Assembly (NCBI GenBank): GCA_002342415.1
Contig: DDPY01000031.1
Location: 16,933 to 80,932, forward strand
Length of the DNA stretch: 64,000 nucleotides
DNA from: Prevotella sp. UBA2456
GTDB taxonomy: Bacteria > Bacteroidota > Bacteroidia > Bacteroidales > Bacteroidaceae
Direction: 5' to 3'
Position numbers and translations under genes: made by a program. Below are positions 18,301-25,517 of the stretch, piece after piece (the first letter of the stretch is position 1; each line of letters starts with the position of its first letter). The notes beneath the pieces were generated by a model. That model worked only from the letters and a program-made list of their open reading frames with translations, was not told the DNA's origin and made no database searches.

Positions 18301-19324
18301 TCTGGCTGCCGATGGTGTCTTCGAAGTCGGCAGTCCTCATGCCCAGATAGCCGGCATCACCGCAGAGAGCACCCCAGCCTCAGACGGTCCTGTATGTCGA
18401 GGCAGGGCCTCGGCCAACCAAAAGAGAAAGGCCTGCTGGAATCCCGTCATCACAGAGATGCCCAACGGCGAGTTGTGGCTCTTCTTCAAGATAGGCCTAA
18501 AGGTCTCCGACTGGACGGGCTGGCTCTGCAAATCAAAAGACGGTGGCAAGACCTGGAGTGACAAGGAACCCCTGCCCAAGGGCTTTCTCGGCCCCATCAA
18601 GAACAAGCCCGAGATTATCGACGGCCGCCTGCTCTGTCCCTCCAGCACCGAGGACAACGGTTGGAAGTTCCACATGGAGATTTATGACATTGCCAAAAAA
18701 GAATGGAAATATGTAGGTCCCGTCAAAGCTCAGCTCGCTATGCGCACAGAGGACATGATTGCAACGCCACACTCTGACAAAAAGTCAGAGAAAGCCGCAG
18801 TTCCCGACGCTTCTTCGTCGGGCAAGAAGGAAGATATCGAGGCTCCTGATGCCGGTGGTAAGGCTGCCGCTGACGGCCGTCACCCCATCGACTGCATCCA
18901 GCCTTCCATCCTCAAACTAAAGGACGGCCGTTTGCAAGTGCTCATGCGCACCCGCAACGGCAAGATTGGCACATCCTTCTCCTCCGACAATGGTGACACT
19001 TGGACTAACGTGACGCTCCTGGATGTTCCCAACAACCAGTCGGGCACCGATGCCGTAACGATGCAGGACGGTCGTCATGTGCTCATCTACAACGACTTCG
19101 CCTCGCTGCCAGGCACCAAGAAGGGTGTCCGCACGCCCCTCTCCATTGCCATCAGCGACGACGGAGCCCATTGGCGACACGCACTGACACTCGAGGACTC
19201 GCCCATCAGCCAGTACTCATACCCCAGCATCATCCAGGGCCGCGACGGCAAGCTCCATGCCGTCTACACCTGGCGCCGCCTGCGCATAGCCTACAAAGAG
19301 ATAGACTTAAACCAATTGAAATAA
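15344..19324 (+). CDS. Exported GH78 alpha-L-rhamnosidase fused to a BNR (sialidase-like) propeller
   Basis: The 1326-residue protein starts with a signal peptide (residues 1-24). Residues about 45-900 are a bacterial alpha-L-rhamnosidase: the N-terminal beta domains open at ENLEKPLGINTAKPRFSW and the (alpha/alpha)6 barrel holds the conserved MPVDCPQRNER motif. Residues about 925-1326 are a second enzyme-like domain with BNR/Asp-box turns (SKDGGKTWSDKE and SSDNGDTWTNV) and CHSASIVETKKGDL. It probably removes rhamnose and acts on a second linkage in rhamnogalacturonan. Three short foreign stretches sit in frame: a Gly/Ser/Ala run after the signal peptide, a heptad repeat at 16630-16669, and a hairpin-rich stretch of about 45 codons at 18761-18890. 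Confidence 0.87.
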   Translation: MVKRSIKYLVVILTLLLTTPLPAREGQGGGSATGGSASGGSASVGWLRVENLEKPLGINTAKPRFSWIILSDKQDVRQTAYQIIVSTDQGEVWNSGKVESDQQLWVCYKGKPLKSAMQCTWKVKVWTTVGESEWSAEECFGIGLLKESHWTGRWIGLDKLMPGEERGLHSRLAARYVRKEFELEKPVRRAIAYVAGIGLHELHINGVVFNREVLVPMPTDYRRTVLYNTYDVTSALKKKNAIGLILGNGRLFPMRQNKHYKAVTFGYPKCRINLLIEFTDGTTKRIATDEKWKITADGPIRSNNEYDGEMFDARKQLTGWDVAGYDDKAWLNAERSEIPLGTLRAQMAPGMVMSPLTPEPAVVHSKSTAVKGTIYDFHQNIAGWIAFVPTGREGDTIRVKYAEKLNPDGTLYLDNLRDAQSEDIYICGPTVNSHPSTVNSQEWHAIFSYHGFRYAQITGPAKEVHAYTVSDDMQQLGHFECSDTMLNKVMHNAWWGIYANYKGMPVDCPQRNERQPWLGDRTMGSLGESYMFNNERLYTKWMRDICESQREDGVFSDVAPAFWNYYNDDVTWPAALPFGCNMLYSQYGNREAIDKSYPFIKRWLQHLMEEYMQDGIITKDTYGDWCVPPESLEMIHSQDPTRKTDGSLISTAYFIRVLQLLCSWGCEPDYWKPICEQMVQDFNRHFLTVKKGTSLRPGHVLYPDSIFYGNNTATANLLPLSFGIVPDEYRQEVTKNVVENIILKNNAHVPCGVIGISWLLRALSDNGFSDIAYMIATQKSYPSWGYMAENGATTIWELWNGNTASPKMNSGNHVMLLGDLVTWCYQYLGGIRTETIDTVYSRGYQHFILKPDFSIPDCFWANASYISPYGTIESKWKKTLQHVEWDVRIPCNTTAEVYLPNGKVETLGSGSYHFSVDIPTNSPAIVKDEFLYEQATFPQCHSASIVETKKGDLVATYFGGKHERNPDVCIWVSIKEKGSNEWSKPILAADGVFEVGSPHAQIAGITAESTPASDGPVCRGRASANQKRKACWNPVITEMPNGELWLFFKIGLKVSDWTGWLCKSKDGGKTWSDKEPLPKGFLGPIKNKPEIIDGRLLCPSSTEDNGWKFHMEIYDIAKKEWKYVGPVKAQLAMRTEDMIATPHSDKKSEKAAVPDASSSGKKEDIEAPDAGGKAAADGRHPIDCIQPSILKLKDGRLQVLMRTRNGKIGTSFSSDNGDTWTNVTLLDVPNNQSGTDAVTMQDGRHVLIYNDFASLPGTKKGVRTPLSIAISDDGAHWRHALTLEDSPISQYSYPSIIQGRDGKLHAVYTWRRLRIAYKEIDLNQLK
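15392..15434. repeat. GC-rich palindromic element, right (inverted) copy inside the coding region
   Basis: CCCCTCCCT and AGGGAGGGG form a hairpin. It encodes TPLPAREGQGGG right after the signal peptide of the GH78 fusion and is the inverted partner of 15256-15303. Confidence 0.8.
15431..15473 (+). repeat. 15-bp tandem repeat, about 2.9 copies
   Basis: GGGTCTGCCACTGGA and two near copies (GGGTCTGCCAGTGGA, then GGGTCTGCCAGTG) encode GSATGGSASGGSASV. It directly abuts the palindromic element. Confidence 0.85.
16630..16669 (+). repeat. In-frame heptad repeat (CAACTGT/CAACTCT)
   Basis: AACTGTCAACTCTCA recurs with CCCCT between the copies, inside the GH78 domain. It encodes TVNSHPSTVNSQ between ICGP and EWHAIF. 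Confidence 0.75.
18761..18822 (+). repeat. In-frame double-hairpin element
   Basis: The first hairpin is CTCTGAC-AAAAA-GTCAGAG (18772-18790), the second is CCCGACG-CTTCTT-CGTCGGG (18803-18822). The leader GCAACGCCACACTC resembles the element leaders at 26519 and 30299. It lies in the BNR domain between RTEDM and PIDCIQPS. Confidence 0.75.
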
Positions 19325-19343
19325 GCAGACATAATAATATAGA

Positions 19344-21053
19344 ATGAAGCCAAACGTACACCTTGTTTTTATTTATGCCGCGTTGCTGACCCTAGTGGGA
19401 TGTGGAGACGGCAAGCCTGTGAGGCAGTTGCCGCATCTGGGTGACACGCCCTATCAGCAGGATACTATACTGGTCACTTACGCTACCAATCCTGAGCGGG
19501 CGCTTACTTTGCTCGACTCAGCATTGCTTTTAGGTAACATCAGCGAATACCGCGCTCAGTGCATCCGTGCCAGGATCTATAGCAAATCGCTTGTGGAGCA
19601 ACGTCAGGACTCGGCCATCCTGATTTGCAAGGAACTGCTCGGTCACGACTCCGTGCGCAACGACGCTGCGGAACAGGAGAATATCCTTGACCTGCTCATT
19701 GCTACCAGCCGTGCCAAGCCCGACTACGAGCAATATATACATTGGGCCACTCAAAAGGCCGAACTCTGTCAGCAGCAAGGCCAGGAAACCGAACGCTGGC
19801 GCAGCGAGGCCGACATCGGTTTAGTGATGACGCATTTGGGACAAGAGGACGAAGGGCTTGCCAAACTCGACGAGGCCATCAGCCATCTCGATGCTCCCGG
19901 CAGCATCGACCGCATGGATGCATTCATCGTTGCCTGCAAGCGTAAGATCAACGCCCTTAACGAACTGCATCGCTACGACGAGATCATTACCCTGGGGCAG
20001 CGCATCCTCGACCGCTTGAACCACTACGAGCAGCACGCCAAGGATTACGCTGAGGACAGCTACCGCCTTTCGTGGAGCGACCATCCCAATGACCGCGACC
20101 GCTATCTGGACTTCAGCCGCGCACAAGCTAACGGCTTCATGGCTGAAGCCAACGCCATGATCAATGAGAAGGCGAAGGCCAAAGAACATCTTGCCCGTTT
20201 CGACCAGAGTGACTTTGGCAAGACCTTCAGGGCCCGCCGTATGATTGCCCCGACGCAGATGGCCTTGGGTATGTATGACGAAGCTCTGGCCACCTACGCA
20301 GAAATAGCACGACGCATGGCTGCCGACACGCTGAACGACGACTATGCCGTCATTCTCCGCTCCCGCGCTATTGCCGCCCATACCAAGAACCATTACGTTG
20401 AAGCCTACGACTACCAGACTCGCTATGCCGACCTCTCGAAGGTACTCAGCGACAGCCTCATGAAGGGCAAGGCCCACGAGTATGCTGCCCGCTACCATGC
20501 CTACGAGCAGCAATTAGAGATTCAGGAGAAGGAGGCCGAGGCCGAACGTTCCCATATCATTAGCATCGCCGTTGCCGCATTGGCAGTACTGGCTATCGCA
20601 TTTGCCATCTATTTCTTCCGTCAGAAACGTATTGTCAGCGAAAAGAACCATGCATTGGTGCGCATGATTAACAGCATGCAACCCAAGTCCATCGATTCAA
20701 GGACGGTTAATAACGCTGATTCAGAGCTTTTTAAGCATATAGACACAGCCATCCGTTCTGAGCGCCTCTATGCCAATATTGGCTTACAACGCCAGGATAT
20801 CTGCGACCGTTTCAATATCAGCCGCCATACGCTGAACGACTTGCTGTCCGATTACACCGGCGGACTCTCCTTCCCACAGTATGTCAATATTATCCGTTTA
20901 GAGGAGGCACTCCGACTACTTCGCGACGAACCCGACAAGATTATATCGGCCATTGCTAGCGAAGTAGGTTTCTCATCCGCCAATCTGCGCGAACAATTCA
21001 AACGGAAATATGGTATGACACCTGCCGAATACCGTCAGAATATGAATACCTGA
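19344..21053 (+). CDS. TPR-transmembrane-AraC hybrid regulator
   Basis: The 569-residue protein has a lipoprotein-like start (LTLVGCGDG, Cys near residue 20), a helical repeat region of TPR type over about residues 40-385, one membrane segment near 396-415 (ISIAVAALAVLAIAFAIYFF), and a cytoplasmic AraC-type double helix-turn-helix over the last 100 residues (RHTLNDLLSDY and GFSSANLREQFKRKYG). This layout lets an extracytoplasmic sensor act on DNA directly, in the manner of Bacteroidota polysaccharide regulators. It follows the GH78 fusion by 19 bases, so it probably controls this enzyme cluster. The ligand is unknown. Confidence 0.85.
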   Translation: MKPNVHLVFIYAALLTLVGCGDGKPVRQLPHLGDTPYQQDTILVTYATNPERALTLLDSALLLGNISEYRAQCIRARIYSKSLVEQRQDSAILICKELLGHDSVRNDAAEQENILDLLIATSRAKPDYEQYIHWATQKAELCQQQGQETERWRSEADIGLVMTHLGQEDEGLAKLDEAISHLDAPGSIDRMDAFIVACKRKINALNELHRYDEIITLGQRILDRLNHYEQHAKDYAEDSYRLSWSDHPNDRDRYLDFSRAQANGFMAEANAMINEKAKAKEHLARFDQSDFGKTFRARRMIAPTQMALGMYDEALATYAEIARRMAADTLNDDYAVILRSRAIAAHTKNHYVEAYDYQTRYADLSKVLSDSLMKGKAHEYAARYHAYEQQLEIQEKEAEAERSHIISIAVAALAVLAIAFAIYFFRQKRIVSEKNHALVRMINSMQPKSIDSRTVNNADSELFKHIDTAIRSERLYANIGLQRQDICDRFNISRHTLNDLLSDYTGGLSFPQYVNIIRLEEALRLLRDEPDKIISAIASEVGFSSANLREQFKRKYGMTPAEYRQNMNT

Positions 21054-21106
21054 CACTATCAGAATTTACAAAACACTTTCAGAATTTACAAAATAACTGC
21101 ATTCGA

Positions 21107-21150
21107 TGCACTCATTTGGTACGTGACCCAAATGAGTGCATTTCTTTTCT
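21107..21150 (+). terminator. 13-bp hairpin downstream of the hybrid regulator
   Basis: TGCACTCATTTGG pairs exactly with CCAAATGAGTGCA around an 8-base loop and is followed by TTTCTTTTCTTT. A direct repeat of TCAGAATTTACAAAA lies just upstream (21058-21095). It could also be an operator for the next gene. Confidence 0.65.
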
Positions 21151-21172
21151 TTCGCATCCAATTATTTATGAT

Positions 21173-21180
21173 TAATTTTG
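21173..21180 (+). promoter_or_regulatory. -7 box that decides the start of the short AraC gene
   Basis: TAATTTTG followed by CAG. An upstream TTG start at 21178 would lie inside this box, so the ATG at 21202 is preferred. Confidence 0.7.
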
Positions 21181-21201
21181 CAGAAAATTTTTATTCCAAT
21201 C

Positions 21202-21561
21202 ATGGACAAAGACCTCTTCAAAACTATCGACACAGTCATCCGCAAGGAACGTCTTTACGCACAAGCCAACTTGATGCGTGAGGACGTTATGCAGCATTTT
21301 GGTATTGGTCGTCATCATTTGAATGATCAGCTCAATGCCTTTGCAGATGGTATGTCTTTTCCGCAATACATCAATTCTATTCGCATGGAGGTGGCCTACG
21401 ACCTGCTAACCAACCGATCGGAGATGACTATCACTGAAATAGCCCGTGAGGTTGGCTTTTCTGCCCCAAACCTTCGTGAGCAGTTCAAGCGTTGCTATGG
21501 TATTACTCCCGCTGAATATCGTGCCACCCTTGTTCCCGAAGATGATGGTTTTGAACCTTGA
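21202..21561 (+). CDS. Stand-alone AraC-type DNA-binding domain protein
   Basis: The 119-residue protein is almost nothing but an AraC double helix-turn-helix, beginning MDKDLFKTIDTVIRKERLYA. It resembles the last 100 residues of the hybrid regulator just upstream: both share SFPQY, EVGFS, NLREQFKR and TPAEYR. It therefore looks like a liberated copy of that output domain. It has its own promoter and no sensor region. It may compete with, or extend, the regulation by the hybrid protein; that is inference. Confidence 0.82.
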   Translation: MDKDLFKTIDTVIRKERLYAQANLMREDVMQHFGIGRHHLNDQLNAFADGMSFPQYINSIRMEVAYDLLTNRSEMTITEIAREVGFSAPNLREQFKRCYGITPAEYRATLVPEDDGFEP

Positions 21562-21585
21562 AATTTTCACTTTTAATTTATATAG

Positions 21586-22677
21586 ATGTACGTACAACAA
21601 AGTCTCCAAGATAACCTTTTCCTCATGCTCTATGGCGCTATTGCCATATTGGCCCTAGCAACAGGCCTTTATCTGTGGCTGCGACGCAGTAATACCATTG
21701 CGCCAGACGTCACTCCACCGAAGGCGCTGCGCCTATGTACGGCAGCCTTCTTCATCACCGCGGCACTGAGCCACATCTGGTGGTATGTGCTGGGCATCTA
21801 TTGGCTGACTGACGACCGTCTGGTACGCAATATCGTGGCGGTAACGCTCGACCATATCACCCTTGTTCCACTTGTGATGGCCTTTTTGCTGCGCATGTTG
21901 CAGGACCGCCAGCGTCCCCTCTGGCCGTGGGTTTTGAGTCAATTACCAATCCTCGTGGCCGCTGCCGTGGGCATCGCCTGGCACAATGGATTCTACGGCT
22001 TTGACCTGACGACCTACTGGCAGACAACCGTCATGATTATCTTTGTCTTGTATTATATCCACGCACTGATACAGTATAGCCGCTGGCTACGCGAGAACTA
22101 TGCCGATCTGGAACACAAGGAGGTATGGCAGAGCCTGCTGTTCATATCCACTCTCTTTGTCATCTATGAGATTTATTTCACGAATCCGGGCAACATGGCA
22201 AGAGAGTATCTGGCACAAGTGGAGACTCTCGCCATCATTGTCTTCCTGAGTTGGCGCGTCGAGACGCTACAGCAGCTTGACGACAAGCCATCCTACACCA
22301 GCCAGGAAGATGAAATGGCAATCTTGAGCCTGCCCATCACTATCAATATCCAACAACAACTGGAAACATACTGCGAGGCCCGACAGTCCTATCTACAGCA
22401 CGACATCACCCTGCAGCAACTCGCCACGGCCATCGGCACCAACCGCACCTATCTGGGCAACTATTTCGCTCAGCAGGGCATCACTTACAATACTTATATC
22501 AACCGCTTGCGCATAGACCACTTCATGCGTTGCTACCAGAAAAGTATCCGTTCGAATCTTCCCTTCACCGCCACAGAGCTTGCCCAGCAGAGCGGATTCC
22601 GCAGCTACAGCACCTTCGCTGCAGCCTTCAAGCAGTTCAACGGCCAAACCGTTGCCTCATGGATGAAGAGTCTATAA
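21586..22677 (+). CDS. Polytopic membrane AraC-family regulator
   Basis: The 363-residue protein has about six hydrophobic segments in residues 1-225 (for example AIAILALATGLYLWL and VMIIFVLYYIHALI), a linker, and a C-terminal AraC helix-turn-helix domain over residues 250-363 (ATAIGTNRTYLGNYFAQQG and AQQSGFRSYSTFAAAFKQF). This is the membrane-anchored AraC layout common in Prevotella. It starts 24 bases after the short AraC gene and 35 bases before the S66-like gene, so it may control that pair. Confidence 0.85.
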   Translation: MYVQQSLQDNLFLMLYGAIAILALATGLYLWLRRSNTIAPDVTPPKALRLCTAAFFITAALSHIWWYVLGIYWLTDDRLVRNIVAVTLDHITLVPLVMAFLLRMLQDRQRPLWPWVLSQLPILVAAAVGIAWHNGFYGFDLTTYWQTTVMIIFVLYYIHALIQYSRWLRENYADLEHKEVWQSLLFISTLFVIYEIYFTNPGNMAREYLAQVETLAIIVFLSWRVETLQQLDDKPSYTSQEDEMAILSLPITINIQQQLETYCEARQSYLQHDITLQQLATAIGTNRTYLGNYFAQQGITYNTYINRLRIDHFMRCYQKSIRSNLPFTATELAQQSGFRSYSTFAAAFKQFNGQTVASWMKSL

Positions 22678-22712
22678 CATCATCAAAAAGTAGTTTTCTA
22701 TTTAAATAAATA

Positions 22713-23693
22713 ATGTATCAAGGTAAAAAGATTATACAGCCACCCTATTTGCAGGCAGGAGATAAAGTCGCGTTAATATCTCCTGCCTATTGGGTGCCAC
22801 AGGAGGCTTTGATGCAGGCTGCAGAAGTCATTAGAGGTTGGGGACTTGAGCCTATTATCGGGCCCCACACCAACAACCTTAATGTCAATGCTTATGCAGG
22901 TACTGCCGACAATCGCGCCGACGACCTGCTATGGGCCCTCGAAGGCGACAGCATCAAAGCCATCATCTGTTCACGAGGCGGCTATGGTTCCATTCACCTT
23001 CTGGACCGTATTCCCCAAGAGAATTTCCAGCAACATCCCAAATGGTTCATCGGTCATGGCGACATCACCATGCTGCTCTATGCAATAGCCTTTGCAGGTG
23101 TCATGTGTATTCATGGCCCGATGGCGTTCCAGATTGCTAGTCGACAGGAGCCTACGACCTCCATCATTCGTAACATGCTTTTTGGCACCCTGCCGCAATA
23201 CATCATTCCCTATCACCCTTACAACCGGTGCGGTCATGCTGAGGGTATTCTCGTGGGAGGCAACCTCTCAAGCTATTCCGCAGTAGCAGGAACAAAGATC
23301 CACCTGTCAGCGAAACACGACATCATTCTTTTTATAGAAGAGGTCGAGGAGTCGTTACACAATATTGACCGATTATTTTATATGCTACGTCTGCAGTATG
23401 ACTTCGAACGGGTCAAAGGCATCATTTTCGGCACGTTCAACTCCATCAAGTACGACCTGCAGTATGGCAGCGTCGAACAGATGCTGGTAGCCCATCTCCA
23501 CGAATACGAAATTCCCGTCTGCTGTGGATTCCCCGTTGGCAGCAACAGTTGTATTCCGTTGATAGAAGGTGCACCATGTACGTTGGACGTGTCAATAGAC
23601 AAGGCCATGCTATCCTATAACATCAAGGGCAATGTGGAACCCTACGAGGTCAATTTTGCAAAATCGAATTTAATAAAGGAACCAGATTTATAA
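22713..23693 (+). CDS. S66-family (LD-carboxypeptidase/MccF-like) protein lacking catalytic residues
   Basis: The 326-residue protein has the full S66 fold signature: AGDKVALISPA at the start, ICSRGGYGSIHLLD near residue 90, and LFIEEVEE with NIDRLFYML. The family's nucleophile elbow G(Y/F)SD reads GHGD here, so Gly116 stands where the catalytic Ser should be. The C-terminal GFP.GH motif reads GFPVGS, so the catalytic His is Ser277. The protein should therefore not be a normal LD-carboxypeptidase. It lies 8 bases before the GH3-like gene. A binding or scaffold role is inference. Confidence 0.8.
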   Translation: MYQGKKIIQPPYLQAGDKVALISPAYWVPQEALMQAAEVIRGWGLEPIIGPHTNNLNVNAYAGTADNRADDLLWALEGDSIKAIICSRGGYGSIHLLDRIPQENFQQHPKWFIGHGDITMLLYAIAFAGVMCIHGPMAFQIASRQEPTTSIIRNMLFGTLPQYIIPYHPYNRCGHAEGILVGGNLSSYSAVAGTKIHLSAKHDIILFIEEVEESLHNIDRLFYMLRLQYDFERVKGIIFGTFNSIKYDLQYGSVEQMLVAHLHEYEIPVCCGFPVGSNSCIPLIEGAPCTLDVSIDKAMLSYNIKGNVEPYEVNFAKSNLIKEPDL

Positions 23694-23701
23694 TATATCA
23701 G

Positions 23702-24892
23702 ATGAACGAGAGAATCATCAAGATGGTGAACGAGGCGCGGTGGATGGACGGCCAACAGGTGAGAAACAGGCTGGAGGACATCACGTACAACCCAATGCAC
23801 AGTCAGGAGGAGTTCATTATGAGGATGATGCGCGAGAACGGTCAGACAGAATACGGACTAGCGCACAACTTCAAGTACATTCGCACGCTAGACGACTTCA
23901 AACACTACATTCCGCTGACATCGTATACCGACTATACAGACTATATCGAGCGCATTGCCGCCGGCAAGCGCAACATCCTGACGGCCTATCTCACTGAGCA
24001 TATCTCCATCTGGGACGGTTTCAGAGGACTTCCACAGTCACGCTGGGGCGTACAGGCAAGCTACGCCTACAGCTTCTGCTCGGGATTCTATATTGCCGGC
24101 AATCACGGCTTCCTGACGGACGGCATGACGCTGAACCTGGTGGACAACAGCGTAGAACGGCTGGCGTCGGGCGTAACCATGGGTAACCTGCTGGGCAGGC
24201 TGCTGGTAAAGCGGGAGTTCGAAAACAAGCAGGTGTATGTCGTACCGGTCGACATCGCGGAATCGCAACATGAAGATAAGATTCTCTATCTGCAGGCACT
24301 CTATGCCCTCGCGCAAAAGAACATATCACTGGCCATCTGCGACCACTATGACAACATGGTCGAGATGCTTCGCTATATTGAGAAACACTGGCCGTGGCTT
24401 ACGGAAACGATAGAGCACGGCAACAACTATATACAGCCCGACACGGAGCGAGCCAATGCCATTCGCGAAATCATGGAGGGTCACCAGATCGGTACGCTGC
24501 TGGTTCCCCTGCTGTGGCCGGGACTGCGCTGCATGATGGTTTACGACGTGGATAGGTTGAATGCCAGCTTCGAACTGTTACGTACCTATTGCGGCAGCGA
24601 CGTACACTTTGTGTTTATGGGCATCAGCACACCCGAGGGAACGTTTTCGACTACGTTGAACCTGGACGACCCACAGACCGTGCTCATCCCCGACAGTGTG
24701 TTCTACGAATTCAAGCCAAAGGAAACAAATAGCTATCTAACTCTCCTCACCATAGACCAGCTAGAGATAGGTCGCAGCTACGAACTGGTTGTCACCACTC
24801 TCTCAGGCCTCTATCGCTATAAAACTGGTAAGAACATTACGGTAGTTGGCTGCTATCACGACACACCCACCGTAATGATTGACAAAGAATAA
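23702..24892 (+). CDS. Shortened GH3-family (acyl-adenylate type) protein without the ATP motif
   Basis: The 396-residue protein is recognisable as GH3 auxin-responsive-promoter family by comparison with the full-length relative at 39238-40731 (shared EYGLAHNF/EYGREHGF and the GLYRYKTG/GLWRYMIG region). It lacks the SSGTT nucleotide-binding motif; the matching stretch reads SIWDGFRGLPQS. It also ends about 100 residues early, just after the hinge (VVGCYHDTP), so the C-terminal lid domain is missing. It could be a decaying gene or a repurposed one. The intact 1.2-kb frame argues for some retained function. Confidence 0.75.
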   Translation: MNERIIKMVNEARWMDGQQVRNRLEDITYNPMHSQEEFIMRMMRENGQTEYGLAHNFKYIRTLDDFKHYIPLTSYTDYTDYIERIAAGKRNILTAYLTEHISIWDGFRGLPQSRWGVQASYAYSFCSGFYIAGNHGFLTDGMTLNLVDNSVERLASGVTMGNLLGRLLVKREFENKQVYVVPVDIAESQHEDKILYLQALYALAQKNISLAICDHYDNMVEMLRYIEKHWPWLTETIEHGNNYIQPDTERANAIREIMEGHQIGTLLVPLLWPGLRCMMVYDVDRLNASFELLRTYCGSDVHFVFMGISTPEGTFSTTLNLDDPQTVLIPDSVFYEFKPKETNSYLTLLTIDQLEIGRSYELVVTTLSGLYRYKTGKNITVVGCYHDTPTVMIDKE

Positions 24893-25212
24893 CTATCTCA
24901 CCAAATTCAGGTCGGTCAAAACCGAATTTTATTCCTTTAGGAAAACAGGGGGCTTTGTTAACGTCTGTCTTTGTTCGTTTAATGTACGTCTGATATCCGT
25001 TTGTTGTCCGTTAACGAATCGAACAACAATCGGACTACAATCGGACAACAATCGGACAACAATTATGGATGGAGTAAGGAAAGGACTGGGATGGAGTGTA
25101 GGAGAACATGAGTTGACTAGGAGAGTAATTAGAGAGTTATTGGATGATGACAATTAACCTGTTCGTCAGTCTTCTTAATAATACACAAAGACATAACCAA
25201 TTAGAATTGAAC
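24893..25212. other. 320-bp gap with 11-bp repeats and no convincing gene
   Basis: The gap holds four copies of an ACAACAATCGG-type unit (25023-25066) and, just upstream, the complementary TTGTTGTCCG (25001-25010), so it can fold back. A short open frame from 25064 has no family support. No tRNA or clear promoter was seen. Confidence 0.5.
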
Positions 25213-25422
25213 ATGATGAAGAAAGTTTTTTGGGTGATTCTCTTTGCACTCTGTATGACCATTTCTGTGCAGGCACAAGTGATTGATGAAGGCAGTTTGA
25301 AGAAGGCAACAGGCTGGGTAAACGACCTACAGCTGATAGAACAGTATTTCACCAACAGCGGAAGAGATTGGCGAACCATGTATCGAGCCTACGTCCAGCA
25401 GTTGAAGGCTAAAAAGAAGTAA
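25213..25422 (+). CDS. Small exported protein of unknown function
   Basis: About 69 residues starting at MMKKVFWVILFALC. A clean signal peptide ends at VQAQ, leaving a mature basic peptide of about 48 residues (VIDEGSLKKATG... ending KAKKK). I place the start at 25213 or 25216, because the longer reading has no signal peptide at its own start. A terminator follows at 25461-25500. No family was recognised. Its position just before the 917-residue hydrolase may be incidental. Confidence 0.6.
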   Translation: MMKKVFWVILFALCMTISVQAQVIDEGSLKKATGWVNDLQLIEQYFTNSGRDWRTMYRAYVQQLKAKKK

Positions 25423-25460
25423 TCAATTGCAAAAATGGCTATAACTCATGAACCAATAAG

Positions 25461-25500
25461 GACTGATGACAAATAACGATGTTATCAGTCTTTTTTATAT
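25461..25500 (+). terminator. Rho-independent terminator
   Basis: GACTGATGAC pairs with GTTATCAGTC (one G-T pair) across a 10-base loop and is followed by TTTTTTATAT. It closely resembles the terminator at 13738-13775. Confidence 0.8.
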
Positions 25501-25517
25501 AATAAAACTACTTAAAA

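Noticed and set aside
24879..25157. 92-codon frame after the GH3-like gene
   Set aside because: It overlaps the GH3-like stop and reads through the 11-bp repeats; no family or ribosome site supports it.
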